Source: Deltaproteobacteria bacterium RIFCSPHIGHO2_02_FULL_40_11 (GTDB taxonomy: Bacteria > Bdellovibrionota > JACOXK01 > 2-02-FULL-40-11). Taken from it: a stretch of 7,653 nucleotides of DNA. The position numbers and the translations under genes are program-made. This document shows, piece after piece, positions 1 to 7,219 of this stretch. Where the stretch lies: assembly GCA_001798105.1 (NCBI GenBank), contig MGRI01000030.1, positions 1,085 to 8,737 of the forward strand, read 5' to 3'. The notes beneath the pieces are model-generated. The model saw only the letters and a program-made list of their open reading frames with translations, was not told the origin of the DNA and ran no database searches. Position 1 is the first letter of the stretch, and each line of letters starts with the position of its first letter.

Positions 1-888
1 TTTTTGTAAATCCGAATATCTGCGGTCAATATCGTTCCAGGAAATTTCTTTGAGGCGGTTAAAGCTAAAGTCTTGGATATTGTAAGACGCCATTACTGTA
101 CCATAGAGCATGGCTTGGCGGAGGTTTTGTTCATTTGTGGGATCCCCACTTTTATCCAAATACCCCATAAACCCACCGGCAAAAGAATCACCCGCCCCCG
201 TGGGGTCTTTGAGGGTATCTAACGGGTAAGCCGGAACCACATAAAACCGTCCTTGATTGTAAAGCATGGCCCCATACTCCCCACGCTTTACAATAATGAT
301 GTGTGGTCCCATACGTTCAATTTTTTTGACGGCACGAATTAAGTTTTTCTCACCCGAAAGAAGCCTGGCTTCGCCTTCATTAATCGTCAATAAATCTACG
401 CGTTGTAACACTTTTTTAAGGGCCTCTAGTTTTCCCTCAATCCAAAAATTCATGGTATCGCAAGCAATGATTTTTGGATTTTTAACCTGGTTTAAAACCT
501 TCAGCTGCAAATCGGGATCAAAATTCGCCAAAAATAAAGCATCTACTTGGGTATAATCTTTCGGCAAGACGGGATTAAATTCTGCTAAAACATTTAAGTG
601 CGTGGATAACGTTTGGGCTTCACTGAGATCGTCTTGATAAGCCCCTTTCCAATAAAACGTTTTTCCAGGAATTTTTTGAATCCCCCGGGTACAGACTTTT
701 TGATCTGTTAAATACGAAAGATGTTCATCTGGAAAATCTTCACCAATCACCCCCACCATTTTTACATCCGAAAAAAAACGCGCAGACATTGAAAAATGAT
801 TTGCAGATCCTCCCAACGCTTTTTCCACCTGGCCATAAGGTGTTTTTACAGAATCAAACGCAATGGAACCTACCACAACAATACTCAT
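1..888 (-). CDS. PfkB/ribokinase-family carbohydrate or nucleoside kinase, C-terminus cut by window edge
   Basis: The frame reads without a stop from ATG at 888 to base 1, giving 296 residues with the C-terminus missing. The N-terminus (MSIVVVGSIAFDS) is the first beta strand of the ribokinase fold. A GGSANHF segment at about residues 26-32 matches the substrate-side glycine motif. The PfkB signature DPTGAGDSFAGG lies at residues 228-239, with the anion-hole glycines and catalytic-base Asp234. CDTMNFWIEG at about 143-152 recalls a conserved bacterial PfkB subgroup often found beside mtnP (memory, not a search). Family knowledge: ATP-dependent phosphorylation of a sugar or nucleoside hydroxyl in the cytoplasm. 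The substrate cannot be read here; adenosine or another nucleoside is a guess from the neighbouring MTA phosphorylase. The ATG overlaps the mtnP stop (ATGA) and has a GGGAG ribosome site (895-899) six bases upstream, so translational coupling is likely. Confidence 0.9.
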   Translation of the reverse strand, partial: MSIVVVGSIAFDSVKTPYGQVEKALGGSANHFSMSARFFSDVKMVGVIGEDFPDEHLSYLTDQKVCTRGIQKIPGKTFYWKGAYQDDLSEAQTLSTHLNVLAEFNPVLPKDYTQVDALFLANFDPDLQLKVLNQVKNPKIIACDTMNFWIEGKLEALKKVLQRVDLLTINEGEARLLSGEKNLIRAVKKIERMGPHIIIVKRGEYGAMLYNQGRFYVVPAYPLDTLKDPTGAGDSFAGGFMGYLDKSGDPTNEQNLRQAMLYGTVMASYNIQDFSFNRLKEISWNDIDRRYSDLQK

Positions 889-1748
889 ACATATCTCCCA
901 ATAATGTGCTTTAAGTTATTTTTAGTTTGCTTCGATACCTTCGCAAACTCTGTAACAAAAGCATATTTTAGCGCATCTTTGCAAGTACATTTTCGTGTTT
1001 TTGGAATATTTTTAGCGACTTCTTGAATGATTTTTTTAGCTGTTTCTACATTCGATTGAATCACTTCTAAAACATTGTGCGCCGTAACCGCTTCTTCATC
1101 TTCTTTCCAACAATCATAATCGGTTGAAAAGGCAATCGTTGCATAACAAATTTCTGCTTCTCTGGCGAGTTTTGCTTCTGGTAAATTGGTCATGCCAATC
1201 ACATCTACATTCCAAGAACGATATAAGTGAGATTCTGCTCGGGTGGAAAATTGGGGACCTTCAATACAAACATACGTTCCCTTGGGGTGAACTTTAGGTG
1301 TAATTTTTTTTGTGGACGCATAAGCTACCTGTGCAAGATTGGAACACACAGGTTCTGAAAACCCAAGATGCGCCACCAATCCTTTTTCAAAAAAAGTAGC
1401 AGGACGAATGCCTTTGGTGCGATCAATGAATTGATCAACGATGACCACATCTCTTGGCGGAATTTCTTCTTTCATACTTCCCACAGCACTCATCGAAAGA
1501 AGATATTCTACGCCGAGCATTTTCATGCCATAAATATTGGCGCGATAATTAATTTCAGAGGGATTCAAACGATGCCCCTTGCCATGTCTGGGTAAAAAAA
1601 CAAGGGTTACCCCGTTTAAGGTACCCAGCGTATAAGCATCCGAAGGTGCACCAAAAGGTGTAGCGATTTTTTTTGAACGAATGTTTTTGAGGCCTTGTAT
1701 CTCATAAAGCCCCGACCCGCCTAAAATGCCAATTACAGTTTTGGACAT
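885..1748 (-). CDS. mtnP: S-methyl-5'-thioadenosine phosphorylase (MTAP)
   Basis: 287 residues, the usual length for bacterial MTAP. It cleaves 5'-methylthioadenosine with phosphate into adenine and 5-methylthioribose-1-phosphate, removing the by-product of polyamine synthesis and other AdoMet reactions. Visible family motifs are GGSGL (10-14), the phosphate-site RHG (54-56), NYRAN (67-71), SAVGS (87-91), IEGPQFSTRAES (162-173), MTNLPE (186-191) and STDYDCW (208-214). Asp210 and Asp212 correspond to the adenine-recognising Asp pair of human MTAP, which favours MTAP over a guanine/hypoxanthine-type PNP. The C-terminal CTCKDALKYA region (254-263) is typical of bacterial members. The ATG at 1748 puts the glycine loop at the normal distance from the N-terminus; no clear Shine-Dalgarno precedes it. 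It lies 25 bases after the Ig-like gene and overlaps the downstream kinase by four bases, so all three are probably co-transcribed. Close homologues can also use 5'-deoxyadenosine. Confidence 0.95.
   Translation of the reverse strand: MSKTVIGILGGSGLYEIQGLKNIRSKKIATPFGAPSDAYTLGTLNGVTLVFLPRHGKGHRLNPSEINYRANIYGMKMLGVEYLLSMSAVGSMKEEIPPRDVVIVDQFIDRTKGIRPATFFEKGLVAHLGFSEPVCSNLAQVAYASTKKITPKVHPKGTYVCIEGPQFSTRAESHLYRSWNVDVIGMTNLPEAKLAREAEICYATIAFSTDYDCWKEDEEAVTAHNVLEVIQSNVETAKKIIQEVAKNIPKTRKCTCKDALKYAFVTEFAKVSKQTKNNLKHIIGRYV
895..899 (-). promoter_or_regulatory. Ribosome binding site of the PfkB kinase inside the end of mtnP
   Basis: GGGAG on the minus strand lies within the last codons of mtnP, six bases before the kinase ATG at 888. 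It supports that start and the ATGA coupled junction. Confidence 0.6.
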
Positions 1749-1773
1749 GCGGTGTCTATGTCTACTCTAGGCG

Positions 1774-2430
1774 CTAGTAAATATCCAGAGAAATCGTGGT
1801 TCGCCCTGGACCATTCACCGCCTCAAAGTGGACATAATATCGCCCGCGTCTTAAATATTGTGTATAAAGCACGGCCCCATTTGAGATGTAAACCCCATTG
1901 GGAATACGATATCCAAAACCATCTGTCACATAATAACGAAGCGTACATCTGGGATATAAGTACCCATAGCGATCATAGCAATTCACATAAAGTTGTGCAG
2001 ACGCGCCCCACGGTAAAGCCAAATGGTACGGACTCACTTGTACAGACCAAACGTCCTGTCCAGGAGGATTATTTCCGTAATCTTTGGTTTCAACAATGGC
2101 TTCGTCAAAAAGTCCAGAAGCAGGCTCTCTGACAAAGACCTTAAAACGGCCCTGATAAAAAGGCGCAAGATGTAGAATCCCCTGGTTATCAATTAAACCT
2201 GGTACAGTTGTATCAAATCCATTTAAATCTTGAAGTCGCCAATCTAAGGCCACATTTTCCAACCGACCCAATGCATCATCATATACATCGGCTGTAAATT
2301 GATAGATTGCACCTGGATCTAATCTTAGATTTTTTTGATGTAGCGGAATCGATACATCAATAATGGCGGCTGAAACATTCAGCGCCAAAAAAGATACGAA
2401 CACAAACACGAAAAAAGATATTTTTTTCAT
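1774..2430 (-). CDS. Secreted protein with two predicted Ig-like domains, function unknown
   Basis: 218 residues from ATG at 2430. The N-terminus is a clear Sec signal peptide: MKK, a hydrophobic core at about residues 5-17, then LNVSA with probable cleavage at A21/A22. There is no lipobox Cys, so the mature protein is probably periplasmic or secreted. Two similar beta-rich segments follow, at about 36-113 and 128-218. The first resembles bacterial Ig-like (Big) domains, with alternating beta strands, a GLIDNQGILHL turn and a GRFKVFVRE strand; the second ends in GRYYVHFEAV and TTISLDIY. Two Cys (151 and 162) in the second domain could form a disulfide. No catalytic motif was seen, so no function is assigned. 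Such domains commonly serve in adhesion or as spacers of envelope proteins. An in-frame TTG at 2457 would add nine residues, but the strong GGAGGT just before 2430 and the signal-peptide layout favour the shorter form. It is first in a probable operon with mtnP and the kinase. Confidence 0.8.
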   Translation of the reverse strand: MKKISFFVFVFVSFLALNVSAAIIDVSIPLHQKNLRLDPGAIYQFTADVYDDALGRLENVALDWRLQDLNGFDTTVPGLIDNQGILHLAPFYQGRFKVFVREPASGLFDEAIVETKDYGNNPPGQDVWSVQVSPYHLALPWGASAQLYVNCYDRYGYLYPRCTLRYYVTDGFGYRIPNGVYISNGAVLYTQYLRRGRYYVHFEAVNGPGRTTISLDIY

Positions 2431-2534
2431 ACGATACCTCCACAAAAAAACTAACAAGTTTAAAAACCAAATACAAGAATAATGATAACTTGCTGCTTTA
2501 ATTCCTTACCAAGCTATGGTAATTTGCACACGAT
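2431..2534. promoter_or_regulatory. Divergent intergenic region carrying promoters of both operons
   Basis: These 104 bases separate two divergently oriented units, so both promoters are expected here unless transcription comes from inside genes. The candidates are weak. On the minus strand, TTGGTA is followed after 19 bases by TATCAT, ahead of the Ig-like gene. On the plus strand, TTGCTG (2490-2495) is followed after 19 bases by TATGGT (2515-2520), ahead of the kinase. Both spacings exceed the sigma-70 optimum of 17. No convincing -24/-12 sigma-54 site was found. The region is AT-rich. Confidence 0.4.
2436..2441 (-). promoter_or_regulatory. Strong ribosome binding site that decides the start of the Ig-like protein
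   Basis: GGAGGT on the minus strand lies five bases before ATG 2430. It is a near-perfect Shine-Dalgarno and overrides the alternative TTG start at 2457. Confidence 0.75.
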
Positions 2535-4556
2535 ATGAACACCCTTACGATTAGTGCGCTTTTTTGTGCCTTTATTGCACTTATTTTTGCGATCGTAACC
2601 GCCACCAAAAGCTTAAAAGAAAAGCGCTATCTTTGGTTTAGTATTTTATGCGGCATGATTGCCCTCTGGAACAGTTTTTTCTTTGCATCGCGTATTTTAC
2701 ATTCACCCCTTTTTGAAAGATTTCATGCCCTTTTAACGGTTCTCTTAGCTCCCTGCGCTGCAGGTTTTTTCTTACATTTCGTTGAAAAAATTGATGAAAA
2801 ACATACCAAGTTTCAAAAGCGCCTCACTTCCATTTATGTCATCTCCATTGCACTGGCACTGGGGGTATTTTTACCCCAAGGTGATATTTTTTTCTTTCTG
2901 CACAGTGTTTCTTTTTATGCAACCTGTGTGATTGGCTATGCCTTTTACCTTCTTTATGAAAACTTAAAAAAAGCCAACTTAGACATAAATGAAAAAAAAC
3001 GACAAAAATATTTAATTCTAGGCGGCATCGTAACACTGATGATGCTTGTCTTTGACCGGCTCACGGAAGCAGGGCTCCCGCTGACTTCTTTTGGAAATGT
3101 ATTTTTAATTGTTTATCTTTACTTTGTTTATCAAATTATTACCAAACGCAAAGTTGTAGACATTGAAGATTTAACCGCCAAAGGCGTTTTATTTTTTTCG
3201 CTGGCTGCAATTTTAACCTTTATTTATGCCATTTTGGTTTCGTGGGTGGAAGGTCCTGCACTTTTTTTATTTAATACCTTTGTGGCTTCATTTGTCATTT
3301 TGGTTTTGTTTGAACCCATTAAATCAACCACCGAAAAATTAACCAATAACTTTTTTTTAAAAGGCCGCCGTCAAACAAAACGGTATTTGAATCAGGTAAA
3401 AAGTAAACTTCTGGAAGTGTCAGACCTTCGAGACTTAACCCACGAAGTTTTGGTCGGCCTTAAAAATGCATACCAAGCCACGCAAGCCCATTTTTTTCTA
3501 TTGGACCAAGACGAACTCACTTTTCGTAGACTTCAATCTCTCGATCAAAATGCAGCGAACTTGGTTTCAGAAATTCTAGTAGGCGATGATTTCATGAAGT
3601 ATGTTCAGCGAAAACATCCCGTCCCTGCCAGTCAAACATACTTAACTCAAGAAATCTTAGAAAGTTCTAGAATCCTTCCCAAAGAAAGACTCGAAAATGT
3701 TTTAAAAGGATTTGAAAAATTAAATTGCGAAGTTGCTTTTGGATTTATGTTGGATCATAAATTGCTGGGCTTTGGAACGTTTACCAATGCCAAAACAGAC
3801 ACGCCTTATTCACTTTCCAAACTTAGTAATTTAGAATCTTTTGGGAAACAAATTGCTTACACCATTCGAAATTTAAAAGTATATGATCGTATCCGAGAAA
3901 AAGATCGGATGGCCACCCTTGGAGAAATGTCTGCGGGCCTGGCACATGAAATTAAAAACCCCTTGGGTGCCATTAAAGGCGCCGCCCAATATTTACAACC
4001 CGATCCTCAAAATGCGACTCAAAGTGAATTTTTAAATATTATTATCGATGAAGTGAATCGTCTGGATAAAGTCGTCAATCAGTTTTTAAACTATGCCAAA
4101 CCTTTTCCACAAAATTTAGAAGAGGTAAATATTGTAGATGTCGTGAAAAACACTCTCCAAAAAGCAACCCCCGATATTCCCAAACAGTTTGACCTAACAT
4201 TCGAAACAGAAGCACCCAGCATCATGGTCATGGCAGATGCCCAGCAGATGAGTCAGGTTTTTTTAAATATGATTTTAAATTCCATTTCTTCTATGTCAGA
4301 CGGTGGCCTTTTAAAAATTCACATTCGTCTTAAAGATAAAACCGTGGAAATTTCTTTTGAAGATACAGGCGAAGGCATTGCCCCAGAAGACTTAAAACGC
4401 ATCTTTGTCCCCTTTTTTACAACCAAAGATTCAGGCACCGGCCTCGGGCTTCCCATTTCTCAAAAAATTGTGAAAGCCCATCAAGGAGATATTTATGTTG
4501 ACAGTCAGATACATGAAGGTACAAAGTTTACGATTACTTTACCGAGAACTACATGA
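2535..4556 (+). CDS. Membrane-bound sensor histidine kinase (NtrB-like transmitter, GAF-like linker)
   Basis: 673 residues. The first 260 or so contain eight or nine hydrophobic segments (about 3-23, 32-52, 64-83, 98-115, 118-141, 159-178, 184-203, 217-237, 241-260), resembling the 7TM N-terminal module of some histidine kinases, with no large periplasmic domain. Residues about 285-445 look like a cytoplasmic GAF-type sensor domain. The transmitter follows: H-box LAHEIKNPLGAIKG with phospho-acceptor His471, N-box around NMILNS (578-583), G1 DTGEGI (610-615), F-box FVPFFTTK (624-631) and G2 GTGLGLP (634-640). All catalytic motifs are intact, so it should autophosphorylate and pass phosphate to the regulator encoded next. 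ATG 2535 is the first possible start because an in-frame TAA lies at 2520-2522; the ribosome site is weak. The overall architecture resembles PrsK-like kinases of PEP-CTERM/exopolysaccharide systems, but nothing here proves that role. The signal sensed is unknown. Confidence 0.92.
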   Translation: MNTLTISALFCAFIALIFAIVTATKSLKEKRYLWFSILCGMIALWNSFFFASRILHSPLFERFHALLTVLLAPCAAGFFLHFVEKIDEKHTKFQKRLTSIYVISIALALGVFLPQGDIFFFLHSVSFYATCVIGYAFYLLYENLKKANLDINEKKRQKYLILGGIVTLMMLVFDRLTEAGLPLTSFGNVFLIVYLYFVYQIITKRKVVDIEDLTAKGVLFFSLAAILTFIYAILVSWVEGPALFLFNTFVASFVILVLFEPIKSTTEKLTNNFFLKGRRQTKRYLNQVKSKLLEVSDLRDLTHEVLVGLKNAYQATQAHFFLLDQDELTFRRLQSLDQNAANLVSEILVGDDFMKYVQRKHPVPASQTYLTQEILESSRILPKERLENVLKGFEKLNCEVAFGFMLDHKLLGFGTFTNAKTDTPYSLSKLSNLESFGKQIAYTIRNLKVYDRIREKDRMATLGEMSAGLAHEIKNPLGAIKGAAQYLQPDPQNATQSEFLNIIIDEVNRLDKVVNQFLNYAKPFPQNLEEVNIVDVVKNTLQKATPDIPKQFDLTFETEAPSIMVMADAQQMSQVFLNMILNSISSMSDGGLLKIHIRLKDKTVEISFEDTGEGIAPEDLKRIFVPFFTTKDSGTGLGLPISQKIVKAHQGDIYVDSQIHEGTKFTITLPRTT

Positions 4557-5929
4557 GCCAAGCCAATATTCTTGTTGTTGATAACGAACCCAATATCCGC
4601 CGTGTTTTAAAAGGACTGTTGGAACAAAAATCATACCATGTGTTTGAAGCCGAAGATGGCGTAGATGCGCTTACACTTTTAAAAAAAGAAGAAATTCACA
4701 CCATTATTACAGATTTAAAAATGCCGAATCTCGATGGCCTGGGACTGTTACAAGCACTGTCTTCACAATACCCAGATATTCCTGTCATTATGATTACCGC
4801 ACACCAAACCGTAGATTCTGCGATTCGTGCCATGAAAATGGGAGCTCTAGATTATATTTCAAAACCTTTTGATCGAGACGAAATGCTCATGATTGTCCGA
4901 AAAGCCTTAGAACATTATCAAAAAAGAAAACAAATGCCCTGGGACGAAGCTTTAAATAGCGACCTGGTTACCCAAAGCCCCCAAATGCAAAGCATAAAAT
5001 CAATTATCCAAAAAGTCGCAGATAGTCCCTCTACGGTCATTATTACAGGTGAAAGTGGAACCGGAAAAGAATTGGTGGCCAAAGCGCTCCATGATTTAAG
5101 CCAAAGAAAAGAGAAAGCTTTTATTGCCATTAATTGCTCTGCGATTCCCGCAACCCTGATCGAAAGTGAGCTTTTTGGCTATGAAAAAGGAGCATTTACA
5201 GGTGCCGTTACGTCGAAACCTGGAAGATTTGAGCTGGCAGACGAAGGAACTTTATTTTTGGATGAAATTGCTGAAATTCCCCTGGAACTCCAGGCCAAGC
5301 TGCTTCGCGCCATTCAAGAAAATGAAATTGAACGCGTGGGAGGACTTAAATCTAAAAAAATTAATATTCGATTGATCGTTGCCACGAATCGAGACTTAAA
5401 AGGAGACGTAGAAAGCGGTCGTTTTCGTCAGGATTTGTTTTATCGACTCAATGTGGTCCCCATTGAACTTCCTCCGCTTCGAAATCGCAAAGAAGATTTT
5501 GAACCTTTGGTTGACTTTTTTATTCAGAAGTATAACAAAAGACTTGAGAAGAGAATTAAGGCCATTGACACACACGCATTAGACGTTTTGAAAGAATATC
5601 ATTGGCCAGGCAACATCAGACAACTTGAAAATGTCATTGAACGGATGGTACTTTTAAGTGAAGGAACAACACTCCAAGTTTCCAATATTCCTGACGAAAT
5701 CAGTCAAATTACTTCCATTTCCATTCCAGCGTTCCATCCCGATAAACTTTCAAAAACGGGGTCTTTTAAAGATATTGTGAAAGAAACTACGGGACATGTT
5801 GAAAGAAATCTCATCCTAAAGGCATTGGAAGAAACGCATGGAAATGTTTCAAGAGCTGCGAAAAACCTTGGCATTAGTCGAAAAAGTCTGCAGAATAAAA
5901 TGAAAGAATACGGAGTTTTAAAACCATAA
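4553..5929 (+). CDS. NtrC-family sigma-54-dependent response regulator
   Basis: 458 residues with the classic three domains. The receiver (about 4-120) has Asp10, phospho-acceptor Asp54 in TDLKMP, Thr82 and Lys104 in SKPF. The usual second acidic residue of the metal pocket is Asn11 (VVDNEP), a tolerated variant. The AAA+ domain (about 138-370) has Walker A GESGTGKE (166-173), the sigma-54 contact loop GAFTGA (213-218), Walker B TLFLDEI (233-239), the arginine region FRQDLFYRLN (291-300) and WPGNIRQLEN (351-360). The C-terminal Fis-type helix-turn-helix is at about 417-455, with NVSRAAKNLGISRKSLQNKM. It should bind enhancer sites when phosphorylated and drive sigma-54 RNA polymerase open-complex formation. 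Its start overlaps the kinase stop (ATGA), making the two a cognate pair with coupled translation. Target genes are not visible; the co-transcribed glutamate dehydrogenase is the obvious candidate, but no sigma-54 promoter was found inside the window. Confidence 0.95.
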   Translation: MSQANILVVDNEPNIRRVLKGLLEQKSYHVFEAEDGVDALTLLKKEEIHTIITDLKMPNLDGLGLLQALSSQYPDIPVIMITAHQTVDSAIRAMKMGALDYISKPFDRDEMLMIVRKALEHYQKRKQMPWDEALNSDLVTQSPQMQSIKSIIQKVADSPSTVIITGESGTGKELVAKALHDLSQRKEKAFIAINCSAIPATLIESELFGYEKGAFTGAVTSKPGRFELADEGTLFLDEIAEIPLELQAKLLRAIQENEIERVGGLKSKKINIRLIVATNRDLKGDVESGRFRQDLFYRLNVVPIELPPLRNRKEDFEPLVDFFIQKYNKRLEKRIKAIDTHALDVLKEYHWPGNIRQLENVIERMVLLSEGTTLQVSNIPDEISQITSISIPAFHPDKLSKTGSFKDIVKETTGHVERNLILKALEETHGNVSRAAKNLGISRKSLQNKMKEYGVLKP

Positions 5930-7194
5930 TGCAAGAAACAAAACTATTTTCAGGGGAGCTTTACAATAACGCCTTAAAGCAGATCGATTTGGCTGCCCAA
6001 ACCATGCATTTGGATCCAAACGTCGCAGGACGTCTCAAATACCCAAAACGTACACTCATTGTTTCTGTGCCTGTTCGCATGGATGATGGGCATATTAAAG
6101 TGTTCGAAGGCTATCGCGTTCAACACAATATGACACTCGGCCCAGGTAAAGGCGGGATTCGTTATAGCCCACTGGTTACCCTTTCTGAAATTGCAACATT
6201 TGCCATGCAAATGACATTGAAATGCTCGCTGTTTCAATTGCCATTAGGAGGTGCCAAAGGCGGGATTCGGTGTAATCCCAATCGTATGTCTAGAGGCGAA
6301 AAACAACGCATGACGCGACGCTTTACCAGTGAAATTTTTAATCTCATTGGCCCGGATAAGGACATTCCAGCACCAGATATTGGCACCGATGAACAAGTCA
6401 TGGCGTGGATGATGGATACCTATAGCCAAGAAGTAGGCTTTGCCATTCCAGGGGTGGTCACTGGCAAACCCATTGAAATTGGCGGTTCTTTGGGAAGAAG
6501 AGATGCCACCGGACGAGGGGTGGGTTACACCATTCTAGAAGCAGCCAAGTATTTAAATATATCTTTGGATCAAAATACAACAGTGGTTATCCAAGGCTAT
6601 GGACAAGTGGGAAGCGCAGCAGCACGTAAAATGCATAAAGTGGGGTGTTCCGTCATTGCCCTAAGCGATGAAAATGGAGGAATTTATAATCCAAAAGGGT
6701 TAGATATTGAAAAAGTAGATGCTTATGTCAAAGAAAAAAGAACCCTGTCAGGATACCCAAATGCAGACTCTATTAATAACGAAGAACTTTTAGAGTTAGA
6801 ATGTACCATTTTAATTCCCGCAGCCATTGAAGAACAAATTACAAAAGACAATGCCCCAAAACTGAAGTGTAAAATGATTGCAGAAGCCGCAAATAGCCCC
6901 ACCACGGGCCCAGCCGATCTCATTTTACAAGATCGGGGTATTTTTGTGATTCCAGATATTTTAGCCAATGGGGGCGGGGTTACGGTTTCATATTTTGAAT
7001 GGGTTCAAGGATTACAAAAGTTTTTCTGGGATGAAAAAGATGTCAATAATCGCCTTTTTACAATTATGGCAAATACGTTTCAGAAGGTTTTAGCAACACA
7101 GCAAAAATATAAATGTTCGATGCGAACGGCGGCTTATGTTTCTGCGATGGAGCATCTATCCAGAGCAATGCTACTTCGTGGATTTTATCCTTAA
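5929..7194 (+). CDS. gdhA: Glutamate dehydrogenase (Glu/Leu/Phe/Val dehydrogenase family)
   Basis: 421 residues, normal for the small hexameric GDH class. It interconverts glutamate and 2-oxoglutarate plus ammonia with NAD(P) in the cytoplasm. The N-terminal substrate domain carries GPGKGGIR (71-78; Lys74), MTLK (95-98; Lys98) and the signature LPLGGAKGG (104-112) with catalytic Lys110; the catalytic acid is Asp150 in PAPDIGTD. The Rossmann domain has GYGQVG (223-228) and a following strand ending in SDENGG, where Asp247 suggests NAD over NADP. NGGGVTVSYFEWVQ (347-360) is the glutamate-type active-site segment with a Ser, favouring glutamate over leucine or phenylalanine. The ATG shares one base with the regulator stop (TAATG), so it is almost certainly co-translated with the two-component genes. 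GGAG at 5912-5915 is a possible but distant ribosome site. The N-terminus lines up with family members starting about ten residues before the LDPNVAGRLKYPKR segment. Confidence 0.95.
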   Translation: MQETKLFSGELYNNALKQIDLAAQTMHLDPNVAGRLKYPKRTLIVSVPVRMDDGHIKVFEGYRVQHNMTLGPGKGGIRYSPLVTLSEIATFAMQMTLKCSLFQLPLGGAKGGIRCNPNRMSRGEKQRMTRRFTSEIFNLIGPDKDIPAPDIGTDEQVMAWMMDTYSQEVGFAIPGVVTGKPIEIGGSLGRRDATGRGVGYTILEAAKYLNISLDQNTTVVIQGYGQVGSAAARKMHKVGCSVIALSDENGGIYNPKGLDIEKVDAYVKEKRTLSGYPNADSINNEELLELECTILIPAAIEEQITKDNAPKLKCKMIAEAANSPTTGPADLILQDRGIFVIPDILANGGGVTVSYFEWVQGLQKFFWDEKDVNNRLFTIMANTFQKVLATQQKYKCSMRTAAYVSAMEHLSRAMLLRGFYP

Positions 7195-7219
7195 AGCTCC
7201 CAAAAAAGGCTCACCTGTA

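Noticed and set aside
266..556. Open frame of 96 codons on the plus strand
   Set aside because: It lies wholly antisense to the PfkB kinase, which has clear family motifs; it is a shadow frame with no ribosome site or recognisable domain.
1752..2132. Open frame of 126 codons on the plus strand
   Set aside because: Antisense to the Ig-like gene, whose signal peptide, ribosome site and beta-domain pattern identify the real strand.
2431..2457. Extended N-terminus of the Ig-like protein from TTG 2457
   Set aside because: It places charged residues (WRYR) in front of a complete signal peptide and ignores the strong GGAGGT that serves ATG 2430.
2515..2530. TGGTAATTTGCA just upstream of the histidine kinase resembles a sigma-54 -24/-12 element
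   Set aside because: Only six bases separate the GG and GC doublets, whereas sigma-54 promoters need ten.
2430..2534. Minus-strand GG-N10-GC (in AAGGAATTAAAGCAGCAA) as a sigma-54 promoter for the Ig-like gene
   Set aside because: Spacing fits, but almost none of the flanking consensus (TGGCAC and TTGC) is present; a chance match in AT-rich sequence.
7136..7219. Extended start of the SpeD-like protein overlapping the end of gdhA
   Set aside because: The first 28 residues fall mostly inside gdhA in another frame and lack resemblance to the SpeD N-terminus; ATG 7220 fits family length.
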